In this document: positions 1-5,628 of the stretch, piece after piece
Layout of the letters: each line of letters starts with the position of its first letter
Position numbering within the stretch: the first letter of the stretch is position 1
DNA from: a virus
Virus record (IMG/VR): IMGVR_UViG_3300046804_000075
Span: 1 to 26,204 of that record
Length of the DNA stretch: 26,204 nucleotides
Reading direction: 5' to 3' (one strand)
Notes under the pieces: generated by a model
What the model saw: the letters and a program-made list of their open reading frames with translations, nothing else
Told to the model about the DNA's origin: nothing
Databases searched by the model: none
Translations under genes and position numbers: made by a program

Positions 1-2
1 CA

Positions 3-533
3 AGCAAGCTGCAGCAGATGGCGTCTGGGTTTGTCTACGACAGCAGCCGCGAGGCGTCTGATGCGCCGGGCAAGTTTACGAGCAGCAAAGAGGCTGTCTG
101 GTTTAGCAGCCATAAGTTTGATCGATTGGACGAATTACTGGAGGAAAATCAACATGCCAATACACTGCTGGTTTACCAGTTTCAGGAAGAGGTGGCAGAA
201 CTTCGTCGCCGCTATCCGAAGCTTGCCACCCTCGACGACGACCGAGCGATTGAGCGATGGAACAAAGGTGAGATCGAACTCCTTGCCGTCCATCCAAAAT
301 CAGCAGGACACGGTCTTAACTTACAACACGGCGGATGCCACATGGTCTTCCTGTCCTTGCCCTGGTCTCTCGAACTCTACGAGCAGGTCATTGGACGCCT
401 GCACCGCTCTGGCCAGCGGCAAGATGTGTGGGTGTATATCCTACTCGCCGAGAAGACAGTTGACGAAAAGATCTACGCCGCCCTGCACGACAAACGAGCC
501 ATCTCAGACATCGCAATGGAGGCACTGAAATGA
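3..533 (+). CDS. SNF2-type DEAD/DEAH helicase, C-terminal part (5' end outside window)
   Basis: The frame is open to the left edge, so only about the last 176 residues of a larger helicase are present. The first ATG (position 18) is preceded in frame by SKLQQ and is internal. The fragment is the second RecA-like lobe of superfamily 2 helicases. A motif V-like stretch (HPKSAGHGLNLQHG) is followed by motif VI (YEQVIGRLHRSGQ), in which the arginines contact ATP. The ending resembles the SNF2/HepA branch seen in many phage replication modules. Known family members are ATP-driven DNA translocases; a role in phage replication or recombination is inferred. Its stop overlaps the next start as ATGA. 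The N-terminal Walker A/B half cannot be checked here. Confidence 0.88.
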   Translation, partial: SKLQQMASGFVYDSSREASDAPGKFTSSKEAVWFSSHKFDRLDELLEENQHANTLLVYQFQEEVAELRRRYPKLATLDDDRAIERWNKGEIELLAVHPKSAGHGLNLQHGGCHMVFLSLPWSLELYEQVIGRLHRSGQRQDVWVYILLAEKTVDEKIYAALHDKRAISDIAMEALK

Positions 534-808
534 GATACCTACTACCCCTACTATTCGCAGCACCCGTGCTTGCCGCCGAGCCTGGTTATCTGACCTACGA
601 CGACGTGCATGTGCAGACGGTGCTAACCCAAGATCACCCCAGCTGGTGCTACGGGATGCGCATGGCCTTCGACATTGACGGGCTAAACCGCGCGTATTAC
701 GGTTGCTGGGCAGCCTCGCAAGGCTTCGTGCATATCGAGATGCTAGACGGCAGCAAACGTGTCATACCAATGGCAAAATTCAACAAACCCAAGGAGACAA
801 GCAAATGA
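530..808 (+). CDS. Small exported protein of unknown function
   Basis: This 92-residue protein begins with a classic Sec signal peptide: MRY, a hydrophobic LLPLLFAAPVLA core and a likely AxA-type cleavage before EPGY. The mature part is about 75 residues. It is rich in aromatics, has two cysteines (in SWCYG and YGCWA) that could form a periplasmic disulfide, and has a basic C-terminus. The start overlaps the helicase stop by 4 nt (ATGA), so translation is probably coupled. I do not recognise the family. An exported protein in an early operon could act on the host envelope, for example in superinfection exclusion, but that is speculation. Confidence 0.75.
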   Translation: MRYLLPLLFAAPVLAAEPGYLTYDDVHVQTVLTQDHPSWCYGMRMAFDIDGLNRAYYGCWAASQGFVHIEMLDGSKRVIPMAKFNKPKETSK

Positions 809-951
809 CTGACTTTACGAAATACGAAACACAGCGCGAGATTCTGATTGACTACCTGCATGTCATGATCGCCCGCAGTGACTGGCACGGCGTCTCGGAC
901 GTTGCCAACGACCTGCGTGAACTGGAGGCCGAACAACGTGAAAAGAATTGA
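805..951 (+). CDS. Small helical protein, unknown function
   Basis: This is a 48-residue ORF starting MTDFTKYETQRE and ending EAEQREKN. It starts inside the previous stop (ATGA overlap). An upstream GGAGAC sequence near 792 can serve as ribosome binding site. An in-frame extension upstream exists but would overlap the exported protein heavily, so the ATG at 805 is preferred. The protein is predicted mostly helical and soluble. No family recognised. The tight overlap chain supports it as a real early gene. Confidence 0.6.
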   Translation: MTDFTKYETQREILIDYLHVMIARSDWHGVSDVANDLRELEAEQREKN

Positions 952-1111
952 TTACTGGAAGGCCAAGTTGCCCGGCGCACGGGCAGAGGAGCGCATACGC
1001 CAGAAGGAACTAAACCAGATGGCCAGAGCATTTGAGCGGGCGGTCGAAAAGGTCGCCGAAATTGAACAAAGGATTGAAGATGAAAAAGCAAAGCTGGCGC
1101 GCCCTGAATGA
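938..1111 (+). CDS. Small charged coiled-coil protein (GTG start), unknown function
   Basis: A 57-residue protein read from a GTG at 938, inside the end of the preceding gene. GGAGG at 924-928 gives a good Shine-Dalgarno at about 10 nt. The protein (MKRIDYWKAKLPGA at the start) is rich in Glu, Lys and Arg with heptad-like spacing over residues 20-50, so a coiled coil is likely. Reading the frame further upstream would overlap the 48-aa gene completely, which argues against a longer form. Function unknown. Confidence 0.6.
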   Translation: MKRIDYWKAKLPGARAEERIRQKELNQMARAFERAVEKVAEIEQRIEDEKAKLARPE

Positions 1112-1274
1112 CGTCCTGCCATCGCTGTCGGAAGATGAGGTGTTCGCGCTGCTAACGCAAGAGCAGCTGCATGAGCGCCGCGCCTCGCACCTGCAGCGCC
1201 TGCATCAGCGGTACTGCGCCCTGCGCGACGCCCGTGAGCGGATTGAAATCATGTCGGGGGCCATCAAACCGTGA
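1080..1274 (+). CDS. Small helical protein, unknown function
   Basis: A 64-residue protein beginning MKKQSWRALNDVLPSL and containing a helical SEDEVFALLTQEQLHERR segment and an RLHQRYCALRDARERIEIM segment. It starts within the last 32 nt of the 57-aa gene; AGGATTGA just upstream gives a short Shine-Dalgarno. From memory, similar short proteins with an EDEV..LL..E....R pattern occur beside phage replication genes, but I cannot name a family. It overlaps the next gene by 4 nt. Confidence 0.65.
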   Translation: MKKQSWRALNDVLPSLSEDEVFALLTQEQLHERRASHLQRLHQRYCALRDARERIEIMSGAIKP

Positions 1275-1516
1275 AATGTCAGCATTGTGGCTCCAAGACG
1301 TTCGTTGTGAACACCAACCAACAGCCAGGCGGCATTCGACGCCAACGACGCTGTGACTCATGCAAGTGCAGCGCCTACACCGCCGAGGTGTGGATTGCTG
1401 GCAACGTCCAGGTCGGCAAATCGATCTATACTAACCAAGAGGCAGCGTTAATAAAAAAGAAAGGCGTTGACGCTCGCCGCGCAAATGAAGACAGGAGGAA
1501 AAAAGATGCTTCGTGA
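1271..1516 (+). CDS. Zinc-ribbon protein resembling the NrdR N-terminal domain
   Basis: An 81-residue protein starting with GTG at 1271, which overlaps the preceding TGA as GTGA. The N-terminal 35 residues hold a zinc-ribbon layout, CxxC at C3/C6 and CxxC at C28/C31 (with C33 nearby). An intervening IRRQRRC stretch closely resembles the zinc ribbon of the ribonucleotide-reductase repressor NrdR. The ATP-cone domain that follows in full-length NrdR is absent. The C-terminal half is basic (IKKKGVDARRANEDRRKKD). DNA or RNA binding is likely from the fold; regulation of nucleotide metabolism is only a guess. Confidence 0.7.
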   Translation: MKCQHCGSKTFVVNTNQQPGGIRRQRRCDSCKCSAYTAEVWIAGNVQVGKSIYTNQEAALIKKKGVDARRANEDRRKKDAS

Positions 1517-1688
1517 TGGATACTTTATCAGAGAAGAACCCCCTAAGATCGGCGCGCACTATGTGCCGGAGTTTTACGCTAAACCTGCAACGCCTGAAGA
1601 GCGCTTTGTGCAGGACATCATGCTGGGCGTGCCGGTGCGCTACGAGTCGCCGGTGGTGAAATTTTTAGGTCGACTGTTGAGCGTATGA
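1506..1688 (+). CDS. Small protein of unknown function
   Basis: A 60-residue protein, MLRDGYFIREEPPKIGAHY at the start and VKFLGRLLSV at the end. The start at 1506 is fixed by a strong AGGAGG Shine-Dalgarno at 1493-1498 with 7-nt spacing; the same frame is open further upstream but without a comparable site. It overlaps the zinc-ribbon gene by 11 nt and the next gene by 4 nt. No recognisable motif; function unknown. Confidence 0.65.
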   Translation: MLRDGYFIREEPPKIGAHYVPEFYAKPATPEERFVQDIMLGVPVRYESPVVKFLGRLLSV

Positions 1689-1873
1689 AAGAACTTGTCC
1701 TTATCTACTACGCAGCCATCGTGGTGGCCACTGTCGGCTTTCTGGCGCTTTTTATCCCTGAAGAGCGCCGCCCCACGCCTGCTGAGTGCGGTGTGGTTGA
1801 GATTGCACCCGACATGTCGCCGCAAGACCGCGCGGTGTGCCGGCAACTACGCCAGCATCGTCACCGCATGTGA
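1685..1873 (+). CDS. Small single-pass membrane protein, last gene of the early operon
   Basis: A 62-residue protein with an N-terminal hydrophobic helix (about residues 4-24, LVLIYYAAIVVATVGFLALF). It is followed by a polar tail with two cysteines and a basic end (RQLRQHRHRM). The start overlaps the previous stop as ATGA. Its 3' end overlaps the 3' end of the convergent endolysin gene by 27 nt. The topology, one N-terminal membrane helix and a short soluble tail, could suit a lysis accessory or membrane-anchored regulator. No family recognised. Confidence 0.6.
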   Translation: MKELVLIYYAAIVVATVGFLALFIPEERRPTPAECGVVEIAPDMSPQDRAVCRQLRQHRHRM

Positions 1874-2359
1874 CTTCGTCTCGTCCACCCGGCGCAGCCA
1901 GCCTTTACCGAAGGTGGCAAATGTTGGAAGCGCCTTGTAAAACAACTCCTTCTCCATGCTGAACTTGGCAATCAAGTCCGTCGGATCGGCGGCCTTCAAG
2001 GCGGCCATCGTCTTGGGGCCGATGACACCGTCAGGCTTGGTGCCAAGGGCTTTCTGCATGGTCTGGATGGCGCGGCCAGGGCCAGCGTTCACCGCAAAGT
2101 CGAACATCAGATAGTCCAGACCCGTTGGCAGCTCGTCGGCCTTGACCGCATCCCAATACTTCTTGCGGTACATCGGTGCCACTGTAGCCGGGGTCAATGC
2201 GCGCATCTCTTTTTCGCCAACAGCTTTGCCTATCCATGCTTCCCACACCTTTTTGGTGACGCCCAAATTGGTCATGCCGCCGGGGTCGAGTCTGTGGTTA
2301 CTAAAACCCCCTTCGTGCATCAAGACGGCTTTTAACGCCGCGTCGAAGTTCTCTTTCAC
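1847..2359 (-). CDS. Endolysin, glycoside hydrolase 108 (N-acetylmuramidase)
   Basis: A 170-residue phage lysozyme that cleaves peptidoglycan glycan strands. The N-terminal GH108 domain carries MHEGGFSN (Glu16 is the expected catalytic acid), then DPGGMTNLGVT. The C-terminal part (from about residue 75, with FAVNAGPGRAIQTMQKALG and DGVIGPKTMAAL) fits the PG_binding_3 domain that usually accompanies it. The frame is open to 2485, but that extension is the holin gene read in another frame. The GTG at 2359 overlaps the holin stop as GTGA and gives the usual family length. There is no signal peptide, so export would depend on a holin. It is the last gene of the late operon. Confidence 0.93.
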   Translation of the reverse strand: MKENFDAALKAVLMHEGGFSNHRLDPGGMTNLGVTKKVWEAWIGKAVGEKEMRALTPATVAPMYRKKYWDAVKADELPTGLDYLMFDFAVNAGPGRAIQTMQKALGTKPDGVIGPKTMAALKAADPTDLIAKFSMEKELFYKALPTFATFGKGWLRRVDETKSHAVTMLA

Positions 2360-2526
2360 TGCTTGTCTGGCGCGACGACACCGATCAGACCGGCGACTGC
2401 CAGGCCGGTTGCGATGATCGACTCGGCTAGTTGAGGGGCGATGGGTATACCGATGGCGGTTAGGAACAGCATGGCGCCACGCCAAGTGGATGGCTCTTTA
2501 GCACGGGCAAGAAAGTAGCTTTTCAT
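2356..2526 (-). CDS. Holin-like small membrane protein
   Basis: A 56-residue protein, starting MKSYFLARAKEPSTWRGAML. One or two hydrophobic helices follow (about residues 18-32 and 37-52, the latter GLAVAGLIGVVAP) and the tail is the short charged DKQ. A strong AAGGAG Shine-Dalgarno lies 6 nt before the ATG. It sits directly upstream of the endolysin with a GTGA overlap, the standard holin-endolysin arrangement. Small size, hydrophobic helices and position suggest a holin forming the lethal membrane lesion. Sequence alone does not tell a holin from a pinholin, but the endolysin lacks a SAR helix, which favours a conventional holin. Confidence 0.75.
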   Translation of the reverse strand: MKSYFLARAKEPSTWRGAMLFLTAIGIPIAPQLAESIIATGLAVAGLIGVVAPDKQ

Positions 2527-2542
2527 AATGGCTCCTTAGTGG

Positions 2543-2764
2543 TTATTTGTCCTGCTTGTGGTCGAGCTTGTCGAATATCTTGGTCAGCATGTCGCGGACG
2601 TCACGGATGTCTTCCTTGTAATCCTCACGGGTCACGTAGGTGTGCGGCATGGCGCGCACGTCGGTGTCCAGCCGGTCGATGGATCGGTGGATGTTGTTCA
2701 ACACCCAGCCTCCAAAGAATCCAGCAATCGCCACCGCGATATTGAAAAGGACTTGCGAATCCAT
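2543..2764 (-). CDS. Membrane-anchored protein of the lysis cassette, unknown function
   Basis: A 73-residue protein starting MDSQVLFNIAVAIAGFFGGW. It has one N-terminal membrane helix (about residues 5-22) and then a charged helical region (NNIHRSIDRLDTDV, and DIRDVRDMLTKIFDKLDHK) likely to form a coiled coil. The frame extends upstream to 2809, but the ATG at 2764 sits 1 nt after the stop of the previous gene and gives a clean N-terminus. This layout is common in small phage proteins next to holins. Whether it is a second holin, an antiholin or a tail-associated anchor cannot be decided here. Confidence 0.7.
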   Translation of the reverse strand: MDSQVLFNIAVAIAGFFGGWVLNNIHRSIDRLDTDVRAMPHTYVTREDYKEDIRDVRDMLTKIFDKLDHKQDK

Positions 2765-2765
2765 C

Positions 2766-3410
2766 TTAGGCCCATGTTCCAACGCTAGTGTTAGCGCCTG
2801 ATGCGCCAATAGGATAAATCAAGAAGTAGCTACCTGCCGCTGTTGTGTACGCACCACCCGGCGCTGCCGACAATGTGTACTGCGGTATGAACGTGCCGCC
2901 AGCGTTGACAGAAACTGTACCCTTTATATTGTAAGTTTTGGTTTGAGTTGCTGCGGACGATGAGCCTTGGCTAAAGGTTGTGTTTGCCGCAGTTTGGATA
3001 TAGATGCCAATCGTACCTACACCATCGGTCGTAAAAGAAGTATTTGTACCGACAAAAACTCCTGAATATGCAATATTGTTTAGTGTTGCCGTGCCGCCAA
3101 ACCCCAGCCCTACTGAATGACTAGTAGTGCCAGCAGATTTACTAAGCGCATATACAGCTTCAAACGCATACACCGTACTCGCAGACAGTGTTACACCAAC
3201 ACCAAGCACGTTTTGCGCTGTGTTGACGTTAGCACCAGCCAAAGCGGAATCTAGACGGAAGAACTGCGCTCCCGGAACAACACCACGCTGAGTGCCTTGA
3301 GGCGTTGCGTAAAACACCTTACCGTCATAATCAAACGCACCTGCAACGGCTGTGCCTAGCGTATCTGCGTTCAGGATAAAGTTATCTGTGCCGCTAATCG
3401 TGACTGCCAT
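2766..3410 (-). CDS. Tail fibre/tip structural protein
   Basis: A 214-residue protein almost wholly made of beta-prone, Gly/Ala/Ser/Thr-rich sequence with few charges, starting MAVTISGTDNFILNADTLG and ending SGANTSVGTWA. An aromatic-rich central part (STVYAFEAVYALSKSAG) and a C-terminal YFLIYPIG element resemble C-terminal domains of phage tail fibres and structural proteins. It is the third of a run of beta-rich genes sharing MAVT or MSSL starts. Role inferred: a distal fibre or receptor-contact protein. Host specificity cannot be deduced. Confidence 0.65.
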   Translation of the reverse strand: MAVTISGTDNFILNADTLGTAVAGAFDYDGKVFYATPQGTQRGVVPGAQFFRLDSALAGANVNTAQNVLGVGVTLSASTVYAFEAVYALSKSAGTTSHSVGLGFGGTATLNNIAYSGVFVGTNTSFTTDGVGTIGIYIQTAANTTFSQGSSSAATQTKTYNIKGTVSVNAGGTFIPQYTLSAAPGGAYTTAAGSYFLIYPIGASGANTSVGTWA

Positions 3411-3412
3411 AA

Positions 3413-4009
3413 TCAGCCCTCGTAAAGAATGTTAACGCCACCGTTAGCGTCAAAAGTATCTGTACCACTAACTGTGGTAATGCGAACCATATCTAGCGTA
3501 CCAGCAAGTGTTTTTGTGCCAGAGATGGAATTTGCGCCCACTAACGATGTGGCTATGATTCCGTTTGCAACCCACGCATTACTGCCGATCAGCGAAAATG
3601 TTACCGCGCCATACGCAGCCGTTGCAGCAGTCAACCCGCCATACATATCAAAACCTGCTGTAAACGATTGCACTGTAGGGGATGATGCTGCATTGATAGT
3701 TGTACCTACGTATCCCGAAGTTTCAACTGCACCGCCAGTACCCAACCTAAACCGAAGGGTAGATGTGCTGTTAAGACTTAAACCATTAAACATTACTGTA
3801 ATTCGCTTTACCCATGATGGAATGCTGGTAAAGTCAATGCTAGTGCCGCCAGTAGTCGTAATTACAGTGCTTGCTTTTAGTTGACCATACGCGCCGGTAG
3901 ACGTGACGTTAAACTGCGTTGTGCCATTGCTTTGAAGGGCTAGATCGCCGCTGGTGTCAGCAGTCTGGATATAGCCCGTTGAGGTGGATGCATTCAGAGT
4001 AACAGCCAT
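3413..4009 (-). CDS. Tail fibre/tip protein, paralogue of the gene at 4154-4726
   Basis: A 198-residue beta-rich protein. From about residue 50 on it aligns with the 190-aa protein two genes upstream. Both contain TTGGTSIDFTSIPSWVKRIT followed by VMFNG, both have a GSNAW/TSNTW element, and both end DTFD-NGG-NILYE. The N-terminal 45 residues differ (here STSTGYIQTADTSGDLALQS), so the pair share a C-terminal domain on different attachment segments. Known family context: the IPSWVKRIT element recurs in phage fibre and tip proteins. A receptor-binding role is inferred from position and composition. Confidence 0.68.
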   Translation of the reverse strand: MAVTLNASTSTGYIQTADTSGDLALQSNGTTQFNVTSTGAYGQLKASTVITTTGGTSIDFTSIPSWVKRITVMFNGLSLNSTSTLRFRLGTGGAVETSGYVGTTINAASSPTVQSFTAGFDMYGGLTAATAAYGAVTFSLIGSNAWVANGIIATSLVGANSISGTKTLAGTLDMVRITTVSGTDTFDANGGVNILYEG

Positions 4010-4011
4010 AA

Positions 4012-4143
4012 TTATTGCTCCGCAGAGGGTTCAGCCGGTGGCTCGACAAGCGCTTTGGCAGCCTCGATCGCTGCGATCTCTTCAGCCGTCAGCTCAACTT
4101 GGGTCACTTCGCCTGTTTGTACGTTCACAACGATTCTGTGCAT
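4012..4143 (-). CDS. Small tail-cluster protein, possible chaperone-like peptide
   Basis: A 43-residue ORF starting MHRIVVNVQTGEVTQVELTA, then an acidic helix EEIAAIEAAKALVEPPAEP. A good AAGAGG Shine-Dalgarno lies 6 nt upstream, and the gene fits exactly into the gap between the two paralogous tip genes. A beta strand with a TGE turn followed by a Glu/Ala helix is typical of small proteins encoded beside phage tail fibres, some of which are called fibre-assembly chaperones. That role is inference. Confidence 0.6.
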   Translation of the reverse strand: MHRIVVNVQTGEVTQVELTAEEIAAIEAAKALVEPPAEPSAEQ

Positions 4144-4153
4144 GATTGACCTC

Positions 4154-4726
4154 TTACTCGTAAAGGATGTTAATGCCGCCATTAACGTCAAAAGTGTCTG
4201 TACTAGTAGACGTAATTCTAATTTGCGTCAATGTGTCAGATAGGGTTTTAGCGCCAGAACTAGAAATAGTGTTTCCTACTCCGTCATTAAAGTTGCCGCC
4301 CTCTACCCAAGTGTTTGACGTTACCAAACAAATCTGCATGACTCCTTGATAACTTCTGGCCGCAGTTCCAGCAGAAATTAAAAAACCTGAAGTACTTGAT
4401 GCGGTACTTACAGTGCTAGCTGCAAGCGTGGACAGGCTTACATAACTTGTATTTTCAATTCCTCCAGCATCACCAAGTTGAATTAAAAACGACGCGGTTG
4501 AAGATAAAGACACACCATTAAACATCACCGTAATTCGTTTTACCCAAGACGGTATACTAGTAAAGTCAATACTAGTGCCACCGGTGGTAGTAACTACTGT
4601 ACCCGACACAATAGGGGCCAACGTACCTGTGGTCGCAACCAGCGTTTGTGTATTCGATCCTGCAACCGCAGGGGCTGACACTGTAATCGATCCGCTGGTG
4701 TCACCTGAAAGAACTAAAGAAGACAT
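4154..4726 (-). CDS. Tail fibre/tip protein, paralogue of the gene at 3413-4009
   Basis: A 190-residue beta-rich protein with an N-terminal segment LVLSGDTSGSITVSAPAVAG, a common module in phage fibres. The shared domain follows: TTGGTSIDFTSIPSWVKRIT, then VMFNGVSL, and an ending DTFDVNGGINILYE. The domain is clearly homologous to that of the 198-aa gene downstream while the middle regions have diverged. The two genes are separated only by the 43-aa gene, consistent with a local duplication followed by divergence. Confidence 0.68.
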   Translation of the reverse strand: MSSLVLSGDTSGSITVSAPAVAGSNTQTLVATTGTLAPIVSGTVVTTTGGTSIDFTSIPSWVKRITVMFNGVSLSSTASFLIQLGDAGGIENTSYVSLSTLAASTVSTASSTSGFLISAGTAARSYQGVMQICLVTSNTWVEGGNFNDGVGNTISSSGAKTLSDTLTQIRITSTSTDTFDVNGGINILYE

Positions 4727-4740
4727 AATTTATCCTTGTA

Positions 4741-5628
4741 TCAAAGTACAACCCACCGAGCGCCGGACGAGACGGTGACAATCACCGCAGCAGTAATCGT
4801 CGTAGATGATACCGACTGCGAAGCGCTGACTGTGTACGTACCCGCGCCACCAGTGGCCGTGCCCAACGCCGTGATTGTTGTGCCGGCAGTCACGCCTGAT
4901 CCGGTGATGACCGAGCCTACACCCAAAGCGCCGGTGGTAACCGACGCAATCGTCAACGTCGTGCCTGCAATACTACCGGTGCCGCTAAAGCCCGCGCCCA
5001 GCGTGATTGGGCCGGTTGACATGGCGTTCTTGGTTGACGGGATTGTATAGCTGATCGTGACCGTCTGGTCATTTTCATAGAAGACTTCGTCTGGCCCACC
5101 ACCTGTGGCTCCCGCACCGCCCACTTGGCCCCAAGAGCTGTTGGAGTAGCCCTCAAAGACATCCAGCGTGGTGTTGTAGCGGAACATACCTTCGGCAGGC
5201 GTTGCAGGCCGGTCGGTCGTAGCCCCTGAAGGCACTTGAACATAGCCCGTACCGGAGAAGGTCACATCCAGCGTGGCCGATAGGGTCGTGAACGCGCCGG
5301 TGTTAGGCGCCACGTCACCGATGGGAGGCGGTGAGGAGAACGACAGGTTGTCCACAGGCACCAAGATATTGTCCGTGGTGTACTGGGTAATATCGTTCTC
5401 ATCGGTGACGACGAACTTGTACGCAACGGTCGGCTGCAGCCAGATGTTGGCCATGCCGCGCGAATCCAAGATGATTGGGTTCGTGTTGGCTGTCGCGCCA
5501 GCTTGGTCAGTGTAGGTTGCAATCGGCGTCGTCGTGCCGCCGGCGTAGGTGTAGACCTTACCGGCGACCAGCGGATTGCCATTGGCGTCGAAGAACTGCT
5601 GCTTGGGTGTTGGGGTTAGGGATGCCAT
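4741..5628 (-). CDS. Tail fibre protein with tailspike-like N-terminal attachment domain
   Basis: A 295-residue protein. Residues 4-65 ([43 protein letters not shown]) match the N-terminal virion-attachment region of many podoviral tailspikes and fibres. Residues 104-119 carry the fibre motif [16 protein letters not shown]. Residues 128-171 carry a second one, with [18 protein letters not shown] followed by an EGY...WG segment. The C-terminal tip ([20 protein letters not shown], then [14 protein letters not shown]) matches the end of the large fibre at 11404. Here it is split by an inserted glycine-rich domain (residues 214-281). AAGGA precedes the ATG, and the start abuts the stop of the upstream ejection gene. 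It probably attaches to the tail hub. Confidence 0.8.
   Translation of the reverse strand: MASLTPTPKQQFFDANGNPLVAGKVYTYAGGTTTPIATYTDQAGATANTNPIILDSRGMANIWLQPTVAYKFVVTDENDITQYTTDNILVPVDNLSFSSPPPIGDVAPNTGAFTTLSATLDVTFSGTGYVQVPSGATTDRPATPAEGMFRYNTTLDVFEGYSNSSWGQVGGAGATGGGPDEVFYENDQTVTISYTIPSTKNAMSTGPITLGAGFSGTGSIAGTTLTIASVTTGALGVGSVITGSGVTAGTTITALGTATGGAGTYTVSASQSVSSTTITAAVIVTVSSGARWVVL

Noticed and set aside
2360-2485. 42-residue N-terminal extension of the endolysin
   Set aside because: Arg/His-rich, not like GH108 N-termini, and fully overlaps the holin-like gene; the GTG at 2359 overlaps the holin stop and gives the normal length.
3429-3884. Plus-strand reading frame of 151 codons opposite the tip gene
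   Set aside because: Composition (Val/Pro/Thr) mirrors the antisense of the Gly/Thr-rich fibre; no ribosome binding site or family.
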